Notes under the pieces: generated by a model | What the model saw: only the letters and a program-made list of their open reading frames with translations | Told to the model about the DNA's origin: nothing | The model's database searches: none | Position numbers and translations under genes: made by a program | Shown here: positions 35,901-43,040 of the stretch, piece by piece | Numbering within the stretch: the first letter of the stretch is position 1 | Layout of the letters: each line of letters starts with the position of its first letter | From: Mycobacterium asiaticum DSM 44297 | Lineage (GTDB): Bacteria; Actinomycetota; Actinomycetes; Mycobacteriales; Mycobacteriaceae | Length of the DNA: 64,000 nt | NCBI RefSeq assembly: GCF_000613245.1 | Contig: NZ_HG964936.1 | Location: forward strand, 962,821-1,026,820 | Direction: 5' to 3'

Positions 35901-37049
35901 CGCACCCTGCTCACGGTGTTGGGCGGCCGGCTCAGCCAGGGGCTGCAACGCGTCTATCAGCTGGACGAACAGCGGGAAACCGCTGTGGCGCTTCAGCACG
36001 CGATGCTCGGCCCTGCGACGCTGCCGGACGGTTTCGCGGTGCGTTACCGCCCGGCCAGTCACCCGCTTCAGGTCGGCGGCGACTGGTACGACGTCGTCGA
36101 ACTCGACGACGATCGCGTGGCACTGATCGTGGGCGACTGTGTCGGCCACGGGTTGGCAGCCGCGACCGTCATGGGTCAATTGCGCAGCGCGTGCCGCGCA
36201 CTGCTGCTCGAGCAGCCCAGTCCGGGCGCCGCGCTGGGCGCGCTCGACCGTTTCGCGGCGCGACTGCCGGGGGCCCGCTGCACCACGGCCTTTTGTGCCG
36301 TGTTGAGCCGTGACACCGGGGAGTTGGTGTACTCCAGTGCCGGTCATCCGCCGCCGATCATGGTGTACGCCGACGGCACCACGGTCATGCTCGGCGGGGA
36401 GCACGGCTTGCCGCTGGCGCTGCGGCCGCAGTGGAACCGCCCGGAGACCCACGTGATCATGCCGCCGCGCGCGACGCTGTTGCTCTACACCGACGGCCTG
36501 ATTGAGCGGCGCGGTTTGTCACTCGACGACGGCATGACCCGGGCCGCCGACGTCGTGCAGGACGGCCGCTCGCACGGACTGGAAGAGGTGGCGGACGAAC
36601 TCATGTCTGTGCTGGAGCCCGGTGGTGGCTATCCAGACGACGTGGCCATGCTCCTGTATCGGCAACCGGCGCCGCTGGCGATGGAGATCTCCGCCGACGC
36701 CAGCGAACTCGCTCCGAGCCGAGCCGCCTTGCGCAGCTGGCTGACTCAGGCGGGAGTCGACCCCGATCAGATCCAGGACGTGCTCGTGGCCACGGGTGAA
36801 GCCGTAGCCAACGCGATCGAACACGGCCTGCGTGACCGCCCCGCGGGCACCGTCTCATTGCGTGCGACCGCGATTGTCGACCGACTGCAGGTGACCGTGG
36901 CCGACACCGGGGTCTGGAAGCCTCCGGCCGAGGTACCCGGCTTCAGCCGCGGCCGCGGCATCGACCTGATGCGGGTCCTGATGGAGGATCTCAGCATCGA
37001 TTCCAGTGAAGCGGGAACGACTGTTCACATGTACGCAAGGATCACCTGA
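32934..37049 (+). CDS. Giant hybrid: PAS-GAF-histidine kinase-receiver-PAS-GAF-SpoIIE phosphatase-RsbW kinase
   Basis: A 1371-residue soluble signalling protein with no membrane segment. A PAS-like domain (about 30-150) and a GAF-like domain (165-330) are followed by a HisKA segment with the phosphoacceptor His345 in NISHEFRTPL. An HATPase domain follows (LLSNALKF, DTGIGV, GSGIGLALV). A receiver spans about 617-735 with acceptor Asp668 in ISDLMMPGLDG and the Lys in VKPF. A second PAS (about 750-870) and a GAF-like region (885-1005) come next. The PP2C/SpoIIE phosphatase (1015-1240) shows VGGDWYDVV, VGDCVGHGLAAA, SSAGHPPP and PDDVAML. A C-terminal RsbW-type ATPase (1247-1371) shows EAVANAIEHG, ADTG and RGRGIDLMR. 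It resembles M. tuberculosis Rv1364c with a complete hybrid kinase added. The STAS gene follows directly. Confidence 0.92.
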   Translation: MVFRADQEIGRDLAAVDWASTPLGPVEDWPQSLRTAVNILLSSQFSMWMGWGPELTFFCNSAYRRDTLGRKYPWALGRPASEVWAEIWADIGPRVDRVLSSGEATWDEALLLILERSGYPEETYHTFSYSPLHDEDASVVGMLCVVSEDTERVIAERRMATLRDLGSDPSVVRTERQMLDFAAGQLANNPYDLPFTLTYLFGDDGDAHLAGLSGIPRGHPAAPETLPRDGGGVWPVQRAAQGDPELIEVDGGAMDLPSGAWADPPAQVLVVPLLQRGGTPVGFLVAALNRHREIDDGYWGFVELVAGYIAAGVGSARSYQTQQRRAEELAELDRAKTTFFSNISHEFRTPLTLILGPIDQLRSRVGGVDEPARQELELVYRNGLRLAKLVNTLLDFSRIEAGRMHARFEPVELSSVTAELASVFRSAIDQAGLTFTVDCPPLGEPVYLDREMWEKVVLNLLSNALKFTFDGEISVRVSRDSQAVVTVSDTGIGVPSAEMPRLFERFHRIESARARSAEGSGIGLALVKELVSLHGGTITADSREGLGTTFTVRLPFGAAHLPADDVVAPSETRSATGAIAAPYVQEALRWLPGDTASTPAVPALAPAAAQGEREGVRARVLIADDNVDMREYLSNLLTAAGYEVSGYGDGILALGAIRSRLPDLVISDLMMPGLDGLQLLAALRKDPRTAALPVLLLSARAGQEASVEGLLAGADDYLVKPFAAADLLARVRANVQLARLRNYHARWRTALVDSLQEAFFVCDERGTIVEINAAFTEILGYGSEHLPYEPVHPWWPDAATEPDSRQQVEGAFAELLTKTQGAFTVPVTHRDGHRLWINVSFNHATDPDSGQRVMVGTFRDVTAEHYAVQSQTALAGLNQQLVQADTLRQALQGALEVLSGVWRARRVLGATFIGELPENPVPNLLCAGEPAKWTELAARQRELIESLRGADLLSIIAEAGAAGIALQHPRGRLVVWVQLSEHRRFTREDRTLLTVLGGRLSQGLQRVYQLDEQRETAVALQHAMLGPATLPDGFAVRYRPASHPLQVGGDWYDVVELDDDRVALIVGDCVGHGLAAATVMGQLRSACRALLLEQPSPGAALGALDRFAARLPGARCTTAFCAVLSRDTGELVYSSAGHPPPIMVYADGTTVMLGGEHGLPLALRPQWNRPETHVIMPPRATLLLYTDGLIERRGLSLDDGMTRAADVVQDGRSHGLEEVADELMSVLEPGGGYPDDVAMLLYRQPAPLAMEISADASELAPSRAALRSWLTQAGVDPDQIQDVLVATGEAVANAIEHGLRDRPAGTVSLRATAIVDRLQVTVADTGVWKPPAEVPGFSRGRGIDLMRVLMEDLSIDSSEAGTTVHMYARIT

Positions 37050-37360
37050 TGGCCACACCGCTCACGCTGAACACGGACCGCGACGCCGACGGGACGCCGC
37101 GAGTGACGGCCATCGGGGAAATCGACCTGAGCAACATCCACGTCTTCACTCGCGCGCTCGCCGCGGCCAACGGAGGTACCCGCGAACCCATCACCATCGA
37201 TCTGAGTGCGGTCCGGTATCTGGACAGCGCCGGTATCAACGCACTTTTCGACCACGCCGACGTGGTCGACAACCTGCGCGTGATCGTTCACCCGTTGCTG
37301 GTCCGAGTGCTGACGGTCAGCGGTTTCAGCAAGATCGCGACGGTCGAAGCCGGCGGCTAG
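37049..37360 (+). CDS. STAS-domain anti-sigma-factor antagonist
   Basis: A 103-residue RsbV/SpoIIAA-like protein. The phospho-Ser loop is visible in DLSAVRYLDSAGINALF, preceded by the EIDLSN strand. Such proteins bind an RsbW-type kinase when unphosphorylated and release a sigma factor; the SpoIIE-type phosphatase resets them. The start ATG overlaps the upstream TGA by one base (TGATG), so it is translationally coupled to the giant hybrid protein, which contains both the cognate kinase and phosphatase domains. Confidence 0.93.
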   Translation: MATPLTLNTDRDADGTPRVTAIGEIDLSNIHVFTRALAAANGGTREPITIDLSAVRYLDSAGINALFDHADVVDNLRVIVHPLLVRVLTVSGFSKIATVEAGG

Positions 37361-37553
37361 CGCCTGAAAGACCGCGCCAGCAACCGTCTTCCGCTCACCG
37401 TGACTTATATGAACTCGGTGTGTGCCAAGTCGCGACGACGGCGGCGCCCGGCCACCCGAAACCCGTCGTGACGTGCGGCGAACAGGGTTCGCGTCCGTAG
37501 ACGGGCATCAGGCAACCCCGCCCGCTCGACATGCCGACACCCCCGCTCTCTGT
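37361..37553. other. Intergenic region downstream of the STAS gene
   Basis: This 193-bp stretch precedes the poly-Cys leader promoter. I see only weak short hairpins such as CCGTAGACGG (near 37496) and no ORF or RNA gene I would defend. Confidence 0.4.
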
Positions 37554-37565
37554 TAGCTTTCGCGC
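37551..37565 (+). promoter_or_regulatory. Leaderless extended -10 promoter of the sulfate operon leader
   Basis: TGT-TAGCTT (37551-37559) fits an extended -10 (TGn-TAnnnT). It ends six bases before the ATG at 37566. That spacing puts the TSS at or next to the start codon, as in leaderless mycobacterial mRNAs. No clear -35 is seen. Confidence 0.5.
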
Positions 37566-37622
37566 ATGCAGACGGCAGCGGGCGTTTCGGAGCGTCGCGC
37601 CGTCGTGCGCTGTTGTCGCTGA
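37566..37622 (+). CDS. Poly-cysteine leader peptide (putative Cys-responsive attenuator)
   Basis: An 18-codon leaderless ORF encodes MQTAAGVSERRAVVRCCR and stops at TGA 37620-37622. It lies 105 bases before the sulfate-binding-protein gene. Short leaderless ORFs ending in consecutive Cys codons are a described cysteine-sensing attenuation device in mycobacteria upstream of sulfur-assimilation genes. The position before a sulfate transporter fits this exactly. By eye, GTTG-TC-GCTG across the Cys codons (37612-37621) can pair with CAGCAAC (37684-37690). The overlapping ACGGGA (37689-37694) can instead pair with TCCCGT (37709-37714) next to the subI Shine-Dalgarno. That suggests mutually exclusive folds. 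Confidence 0.7.
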   Translation: MQTAAGVSERRAVVRCCR

Positions 37623-37727
37623 CTTTCGTACCCGTGCGCGGTGTGGTGTCGAGTCGACGATCAGCTCATGCAAACGCTCTCCGCAGCAACGGGATCCGCA
37701 TACCTAAGTCCCGTCGGAAGGCCGTCC

Positions 37728-38756
37728 ATGACTCGCAGCGCATCCCGCTGGCGACATGTCGCGGCGTTGCTCGCAATCACCGGCCTCGTCGCCGCGTGCC
37801 ACGGGGGTGCCAGCGACGCCATAGACGGCGGCGTCATCGATGCGGTGAACACCAGCATCACACTGGTCGCCTACTCCGTCCCGGAACCGGGGTGGAGCAA
37901 GGTGATTCCGGCGTTCAACGCATCCGAGGAGGGACGCGGTGTGCAGGTGATCACCTCCTACGGCGCCTCCGGTGACCAGTCGCGCGGCGTGGTGGCCGGC
38001 AAGCCGGCGGACATCGTCAACTTCTCGGTGCAACCCGACATCAATCGACTGGTCAAGGCCGGCAAGGTCGCCGCGGACTGGGATACCGAAGCGGGCAAGG
38101 GCATCCCGTTCGGGTCGGTGGTGACCCTGGTGGTGCGCAAGGGTAACCCGAAGAACATCAGGAATTGGGACGACCTGTTGCGTCCGGGCATCGAGATCAT
38201 CACCCCGAGCCCGCTGAGTTCTGGTTCGGCGAAGTGGAATCTATTGGCGCCGTACGCCGTCAAGAGTGGCGGCGGCCGCAACCCGCGGGCCGGCGTCGAT
38301 TTCATCGACAGCCTGGTGCGCGACCACGTCAAACTTCGTCCCGGATCGGGCCGGGTGGCAACGGACGTCTTCATCGAGGGCAGTGGTGACGTGCTGATCA
38401 GTTACGAGAACGAGGCCATCGCGGCCGAGCGCCAGGGACAGGCGGTGGAGCACGTCAACCCGCCGCAGACCTTCAAGATCGAGAACCCGGTAGCGGTGGT
38501 GAGGACCAGCCCACACCTCGATGCGGCCAGGATGTTCAAGAACTTCCAATACACCTCGGTGGCGCAACGGTTGTGGGCTGAGGCCGGCTTCCGCCCGATC
38601 GACCCGGCCGTCGCCGCCGATTTTCGTAACCAGTTTCCGGTACCGGTGAAGTTGTGGACGATCGCCGACCTGGGCGGCTGGGGAACCGTCGACGCGCAGC
38701 TGTTCGACCGCAACACCGGCAGCATCACCAAGCTCTATCTGAAGGCGACCGGATGA
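37728..38756 (+). CDS. subI: Sulfate ABC transporter substrate-binding lipoprotein
   Basis: A 342-residue periplasmic sulfate/thiosulfate-binding lipoprotein. The signal peptide ends in the lipobox LVAACHGG, with the lipidated Cys near residue 24. The mature protein carries the family blocks VPEPGWSKVIPAF, VITSYGASGDQSRGV, TPSPLSSGSAKWNLLAPYA, FIEGSGDVLISYENEA and VRTSPHLDAARMF. GGAAGG lies six bases before ATG 37728. The next gene, cysT, overlaps its stop by four bases. Expression is probably controlled by the poly-Cys leader. Confidence 0.95.
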   Translation: MTRSASRWRHVAALLAITGLVAACHGGASDAIDGGVIDAVNTSITLVAYSVPEPGWSKVIPAFNASEEGRGVQVITSYGASGDQSRGVVAGKPADIVNFSVQPDINRLVKAGKVAADWDTEAGKGIPFGSVVTLVVRKGNPKNIRNWDDLLRPGIEIITPSPLSSGSAKWNLLAPYAVKSGGGRNPRAGVDFIDSLVRDHVKLRPGSGRVATDVFIEGSGDVLISYENEAIAAERQGQAVEHVNPPQTFKIENPVAVVRTSPHLDAARMFKNFQYTSVAQRLWAEAGFRPIDPAVAADFRNQFPVPVKLWTIADLGGWGTVDAQLFDRNTGSITKLYLKATG

Positions 38757-39586
38757 CAGCTACTCTGCCTCGTCCTCCCGTGGTGGTGCCGAAACCGCCT
38801 GGGAGCACCCCCCTTCGGGTCGGTGTCGCCACGTTGTGGCTGTCGGTCATCGTGCTACTGCCGTTGGCCGCGATCGCCTGGCAAGCGGTCGGCGGTGGCT
38901 GGGAGCATTTTTGGCTCGCAGTCACTTCGCACGCCGCCCTGGAGTCGTTCAAGGTCACGTTGATCATCTCGGTCGTTGTCACCGTGCTGGACGTGATCTT
39001 CGGTGTCCTGGTCGCCTGGATGCTGGTGCGCGACGACTTCGCCTGGAAAGGCTTGCTGGACGCGGTCATTGACCTGCCGTTCGCGCTACCGACCATCGTC
39101 ACCAGCTTGGTGATGCTGGCTCTGTACGGTGCGAGCAGTCCGATCGGCCTGCACCTGCAACACACCCCGCCCGGCGTGGCGATGGCGCTGGCCTTCGTGA
39201 CGTTGCCCTTCGTGATCCGTGCCGTCCAGCCGGTCCTGCGTGAGATTGATCGGGAAGTCGAAGAGGCCGCGGCATCACTGGGCGCGGGCGGACGGAAGGT
39301 TTTCACCTCGGTGGTGTTGCCGGCGTTGCTACCGGCCATCCTGTCCGGCGCGGGTCTGGCGTTCTCGCGGTGCATCGGTGAGTTCGGTTCGGTGGTGACG
39401 ATCGGCGGGGCGGTACCGGGCAAGACCGAGGTGTCCTCGCAGTGGATACGCGCCCTGATCGAGAATGACGATCGCACCGCGGCCGCTGCGATATCCATTG
39501 TGCTGCTGTCTGTCTCGTTCAGCGTGCTGCTGATCCTGCGGATCATCAGCGGCCGCACCACCACGCGCGAGGAGCAGGCCGAGTGA
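38753..39586 (+). CDS. cysT: Sulfate ABC transporter permease CysT
   Basis: A 277-residue inner-membrane permease with six membrane segments. A binding-protein-dependent transport motif (EAA loop) appears as EEAAASLGAGGRKVFTSVVLP. The DLPFALPTIVTSLVML and SRCIGEFGSVVTIGG blocks are typical of CysT/CysU. The start ATG overlaps the subI stop (ATGA), and the stop overlaps the cysW start. An upstream extension of the frame to 38654 lies inside subI and is not used. Confidence 0.95.
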   Translation: MTATLPRPPVVVPKPPGSTPLRVGVATLWLSVIVLLPLAAIAWQAVGGGWEHFWLAVTSHAALESFKVTLIISVVVTVLDVIFGVLVAWMLVRDDFAWKGLLDAVIDLPFALPTIVTSLVMLALYGASSPIGLHLQHTPPGVAMALAFVTLPFVIRAVQPVLREIDREVEEAAASLGAGGRKVFTSVVLPALLPAILSGAGLAFSRCIGEFGSVVTIGGAVPGKTEVSSQWIRALIENDDRTAAAAISIVLLSVSFSVLLILRIISGRTTTREEQAE

Positions 39587-40398
39587 CCACCTCGACCTGG
39601 GCCCGCTACCTGATCCGCTACGTGGGTTCGGGCTACATCGTTGCGATGCTGATCGTCCCGGTGTCGCTGATCCTGTGGCGGACGTTTCGGCCCGGCTTCC
39701 ATCAGTTCTACGTCTGGATCACCACACCGGCGGCCATCTCGGCGCTGCAGCTGTCGCTGCTGGTGCTGGCGATCGTGGTGCCGCTCAACGTGATCTTTGG
39801 AGTACCCACAGCAATGCTGCTCTCCCGCAACAAGTTTCGTGGCAAGGGGGTGTTGCAGTCCATCATCGATCTGCCGTTCGCGGTATCCCCGATCATCGTC
39901 GGTGTGGCGTTGATCTCCGCGTGGGGATCGGCCGGCGCCCTCGGCTTCATCGAGCGCGATCTCGGCTTCCGGATCATCTACGGCGTGCCCGGCATCGTGC
40001 TGGCCAGCATCTTCGTCACCCTGCCGTTCATCGTGCGCGAGGTGCAACTGGTGCTCAACGAAGTGGGCACTGAACAGGAACAGGCGGCGGCAACGCTGGG
40101 ATCGAGCTGGTGGCAGACGTTCTGGCGCATCACGTTGCCATCCATCCGCTGGGGCCTCACCTACGGCGTGGTGCTGACCGTGGCGCGCACGCTCGGTGAG
40201 TTCGGCGGGGTCATCATGGTGTCATCCAACCTGCCGGGCAGCACCCAGACGCTGACGCTGCTGGTCAATGACCGCTACAACCGCGGGCATGTCTACGGCG
40301 CCTACGCGTTGTCGACCCTGATGATGGGCGTTGCCATCGCCTTCCTGATCGTCAAGGTGATCCTGTTCATTCGCCGGAAGCGGAGTGCCGACGGCTGA
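39583..40398 (+). CDS. cysW: Sulfate ABC transporter permease CysW
   Basis: A 271-residue second permease. The blocks SIIDLPFAVSPIIVGVALI, EEAA-loop-like EQAAATLGSSWWQTFWRITLP and ARTLGEFGGVIMVSSNLPG match CysW. The GTG start overlaps the cysT stop. In M. tuberculosis a cysA ATPase gene follows. Here the operon ends and the last 32 bases overlap the convergent bicupin gene, so the ATPase must be encoded elsewhere or the transporter is not functional on its own. Confidence 0.95.
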   Translation: MTTSTWARYLIRYVGSGYIVAMLIVPVSLILWRTFRPGFHQFYVWITTPAAISALQLSLLVLAIVVPLNVIFGVPTAMLLSRNKFRGKGVLQSIIDLPFAVSPIIVGVALISAWGSAGALGFIERDLGFRIIYGVPGIVLASIFVTLPFIVREVQLVLNEVGTEQEQAAATLGSSWWQTFWRITLPSIRWGLTYGVVLTVARTLGEFGGVIMVSSNLPGSTQTLTLLVNDRYNRGHVYGAYALSTLMMGVAIAFLIVKVILFIRRKRSADG

Positions 40399-41380
40399 AC
40401 TGCATGTCCAGGCTGCGCAGGTGGGTCTGCAGCCCGGCGTCCTGCACCGGGATCAGGTGTGCCGGCGCGCCGGACTCGTTGTAGTGCGCGTGCCACATCC
40501 CCGGTGGGGTGGTGAAAGCCCCACCGGCCTGCCAGTCCACCCGGATCGGGTCGGCGATCTGACCGCGGTCGTCGAGCCGAGTGCCCAGCAGCGTGTAACA
40601 ACCCGGCTGGGCGTCGAGAATCAGGTCCAGTGCCACCGACTGGTGCCGGTGTGGGCGCTGCTCCCGGCCGGGCGGCAGCACGCCGAACATCGCCCACAGC
40701 ACATGCGTCAGGGTCAACGTCTGCTGCTGCTCGGCGTTGGCCAACAGCACGCTCACCCGGTTCTTGTTGTTGGCCCCGGGCTGCGCGGCGATCTGCTGGA
40801 GTTCGGCGACGGCGTCCGCGCGACGGAACTTGGTGGGGCGGAACCGCGCCTCGGTAGCCCGGACGCCCAGATACCGCAGCAGCGGCTCGTCGTGCACCCA
40901 GTACATCGCCGCGTCGGCGTCGGCATAGAACACCGTGTGCGCGCCCGCGGGCAGGGTTAGAAAGTCGCCCTTTTCCCACTGGACCAGCCGGCCGTCGACC
41001 GCCGCCATGCCGCGCCCGTACAGGACGTAGTACAGCTGCGAGGTGGCGTTCGGGTTTGTGTCGATCTGCTCACCCGCCCGGATCCGCACGAAGTTGGCCA
41101 GCAGCGCCGGGCTGGTGGCGTCACCGGTCGTGATGCCCATGTCACCGGAGAGGTCCAGCGGGATGATGCCGGTGGGCTGGTCCTGGTACAGCTGGGAGCT
41201 GAACTGGGCGATCGGCACCCGAGGGGTGTGCCCGGAGCCGATGGGGTCGGCGGCCTGGGTGTACTCGAAGTAGCGGGCGTCATCGGCCCAGTCCTCGAAC
41301 CTGCCCTCGAATCCAAACTCGGCGACATCGGCCATCGGTGCCGGGATGGTGGGGTCCAACGTGTCTGCCGTGATTGTCAT
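40367..41380 (-). CDS. Bicupin protein, gentisate 1,2-dioxygenase-like
   Basis: A 337-residue two-domain cupin. The N-terminal cupin includes QLYYVLYGRGMAAVDGRLV...GDFLTLPAGAHTVFY. The C-terminal cupin carries RPHRHQSVALDLIL and TPPGMWHAHYNESG, whose His residues are the likely metal ligands. The organisation resembles gentisate or 1-hydroxy-2-naphthoate ring-cleaving dioxygenases. A good Shine-Dalgarno (GAAGGAGA) precedes ATG 41380. It is divergent from a GntR gene and overlaps cysW at its 3' end. The substrate is inferred only at family level. Confidence 0.8.
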   Translation of the reverse strand: MTITADTLDPTIPAPMADVAEFGFEGRFEDWADDARYFEYTQAADPIGSGHTPRVPIAQFSSQLYQDQPTGIIPLDLSGDMGITTGDATSPALLANFVRIRAGEQIDTNPNATSQLYYVLYGRGMAAVDGRLVQWEKGDFLTLPAGAHTVFYADADAAMYWVHDEPLLRYLGVRATEARFRPTKFRRADAVAELQQIAAQPGANNKNRVSVLLANAEQQQTLTLTHVLWAMFGVLPPGREQRPHRHQSVALDLILDAQPGCYTLLGTRLDDRGQIADPIRVDWQAGGAFTTPPGMWHAHYNESGAPAHLIPVQDAGLQTHLRSLDMQFSRRHSASGE

Positions 41381-41418
41381 GGCTTCGCGTCTCCTTCTCG
41401 ACTACTTATATTCAAATC

Positions 41419-41436
41419 GTATCTATCATGTATCTA
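41419..41436. promoter_or_regulatory. Direct repeats in the bicupin/GntR intergenic region
   Basis: GTATCTA occurs at 41419-41425 and again at 41430-41436, 11 bp apart (one helical turn). They sit in the AT-rich divergent promoter region and are a candidate binding site for the adjacent GntR regulator. Confidence 0.45.
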
Positions 41437-41495
41437 AGATGCAAGCGGAGGTCGCCGCTACAGTCGGGATACGACTTAGCCGCAAGGAGGACGGC

Positions 41496-42155
41496 ATGGC
41501 GTTGGAGACGGCCCGCGGGCCGGGCGCTGCCAAGGATCGAGCACTGGACTACGTGAAGTCCCGGGTGCTGACCGGGGCATATCCCGGCGGCGAGTTGATC
41601 AGTGAAGGGGAAGTCGCCAACGCGTTGGGCATGTCGCGGACGCCGGTGCGCGAGGCGTTTCTGCAACTCGAGGCCGCGGGTCTGCTGCGGCTGTATCCCA
41701 AGCGGGGCGCGCTGGTGGTGCCGGTGTCACCGGACGAGGTGCGCGGGGTGCTGCAAGCCCGGCTCGTGCTGGAAGACTTCGCGGTGGGTGCGGTCCTGCA
41801 GCGGGGTCCGCAAGCGGGTGCCGCACTCTACGAACAGCTTTCGGAGGAGTTACAGCGGCAGCGTGAGGCCGCCACCGCGTCGCGGCTGGCGGACTTTCTG
41901 GAATCCGACCGCGCCTTCCATCAGCTCACCCTGGACGCGGCGGGCAACTCGATCCTGGCCGGGTTCTACTCGACGTTGCGGGACCGCCAGATGCGCATGA
42001 TCGGTGAATCGGCGCGTGACGGCCAGCGCCTGGTCAACATCATCGGCGAACACGAGCGAATCGCGGCCGCGCTGCGCGAGGGCGATCTTGAGATTGCTCG
42101 CGAGGCGGTGCGTGCCCACCTGGCCAGCACCACACGCGCCCTCGGGTTGCGCTAA
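41496..42155 (+). CDS. GntR-family (FadR/FCD) transcriptional regulator
   Basis: A 219-residue regulator. The N-terminal winged HTH reads ISEGEVANALGMSRTPVREAFLQLEAAGLLRLYPKRGALV, the GntR signature in two stretches. An all-helical FCD ligand domain follows, with the likely metal-binding residues D/H in FLESDRAFHQLTL and His in IIGEHERIAAAL. AAGGAGG lies before ATG 41496; longer frames upstream lack support. It is divergent from the bicupin gene, its probable target. Confidence 0.93.
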   Translation: MALETARGPGAAKDRALDYVKSRVLTGAYPGGELISEGEVANALGMSRTPVREAFLQLEAAGLLRLYPKRGALVVPVSPDEVRGVLQARLVLEDFAVGAVLQRGPQAGAALYEQLSEELQRQREAATASRLADFLESDRAFHQLTLDAAGNSILAGFYSTLRDRQMRMIGESARDGQRLVNIIGEHERIAAALREGDLEIAREAVRAHLASTTRALGLR

Positions 42156-42198
42156 GCGCGGAGCGAATAGCGCGCCGGCGGTGTGACATCGTGAGGCT

Positions 42199-43038
42199 AT
42201 GGCGAAGCTGCAAGGACGACGGGTTGCCGTCACGGGCGGTGCGCAAGGGATCGGCCGCTCGATCGGCGAGGCGCTGATCGCTGCGGGCGCCAAGGTTGCC
42301 CTCGGTGATGTCCAGGAAGCGTTGGTGCACCAAACCGCATCCGAATTGGGTGATGCCGCAACGGGTTACCACGTCGATGTGACCGATTCGGTGAGTTTCG
42401 AGAGCTTCCTGAACCGGGCGGGCGAAGACCTTGGCGGGCTCGACGTACTGGTCAACAACGCGGGCATCATGCCGATCGGACCGTTCCTCGACGAGAGCCC
42501 GAAAGTCACCCGGCGCACCATCGAGATCGACGTACTAGGGGTGATGACCGGGACGCGGCTGGCTGGTGCCCGTTTCGCCCAACGCGGATCGGGCCACATC
42601 GTCAACATCGCTTCGGTGATGGGCACATTGGCATCGCCCAATGCGGCCACCTACTGCGCGTCGAAGTACGCGGTGGTGGGCTTCAGCGAGGCGCTGCGTC
42701 AGGAGTGGCGGGGCAGCGGAGTCAAGATCTCGGCGATCTGCCCCGGTTTCGTGCGGACCGAACTGATCGCTGGGATGTCTGCACCGGCAGCTTTGGAGCC
42801 TTTCCTGGTGGTCAACCCGCAGGACGTCGCCGCCGCCGTCGTTGCGGAGCTGGCCAAGGGGGCGTCGCGCACGGTGTTCGTGCCCAAGCTGGTCGGGCTG
42901 GTGTCGCGCGGCAGCACCGTCCTGCCGGCTTCCGTCGTCGACGCCGCTTTCCGGTTGTCGGGTGGTAACAAGGTCACCGCAGAGTTGGACCGCGAGGAAC
43001 GGGCGTCGTATCAGGCGCGCATCGAAGATCAGGAGTAG
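42199..43038 (+). CDS. Short-chain dehydrogenase/reductase
   Basis: A 279-residue classical SDR. The glycine motif is VTGGAQGIGRSIGEAL, then VLVNNAGIMPIG, the catalytic Ser in VNIASVMGTL, and YCASKYAVVGFSEALR with the catalytic Tyr/Lys. ICPGFVRTEL closes the active-site region. The long C-terminal tail (PKLVGLVSRGSTVLPASVVD) is seen in mycobacterial SDRs of lipid or sterol metabolism. It is two bases upstream of the ADC-like gene, so they form a pair. Neighbouring GntR is on the same strand. Confidence 0.92.
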   Translation: MAKLQGRRVAVTGGAQGIGRSIGEALIAAGAKVALGDVQEALVHQTASELGDAATGYHVDVTDSVSFESFLNRAGEDLGGLDVLVNNAGIMPIGPFLDESPKVTRRTIEIDVLGVMTGTRLAGARFAQRGSGHIVNIASVMGTLASPNAATYCASKYAVVGFSEALRQEWRGSGVKISAICPGFVRTELIAGMSAPAALEPFLVVNPQDVAAAVVAELAKGASRTVFVPKLVGLVSRGSTVLPASVVDAAFRLSGGNKVTAELDREERASYQARIEDQE

Positions 43039-43040
43039 CG

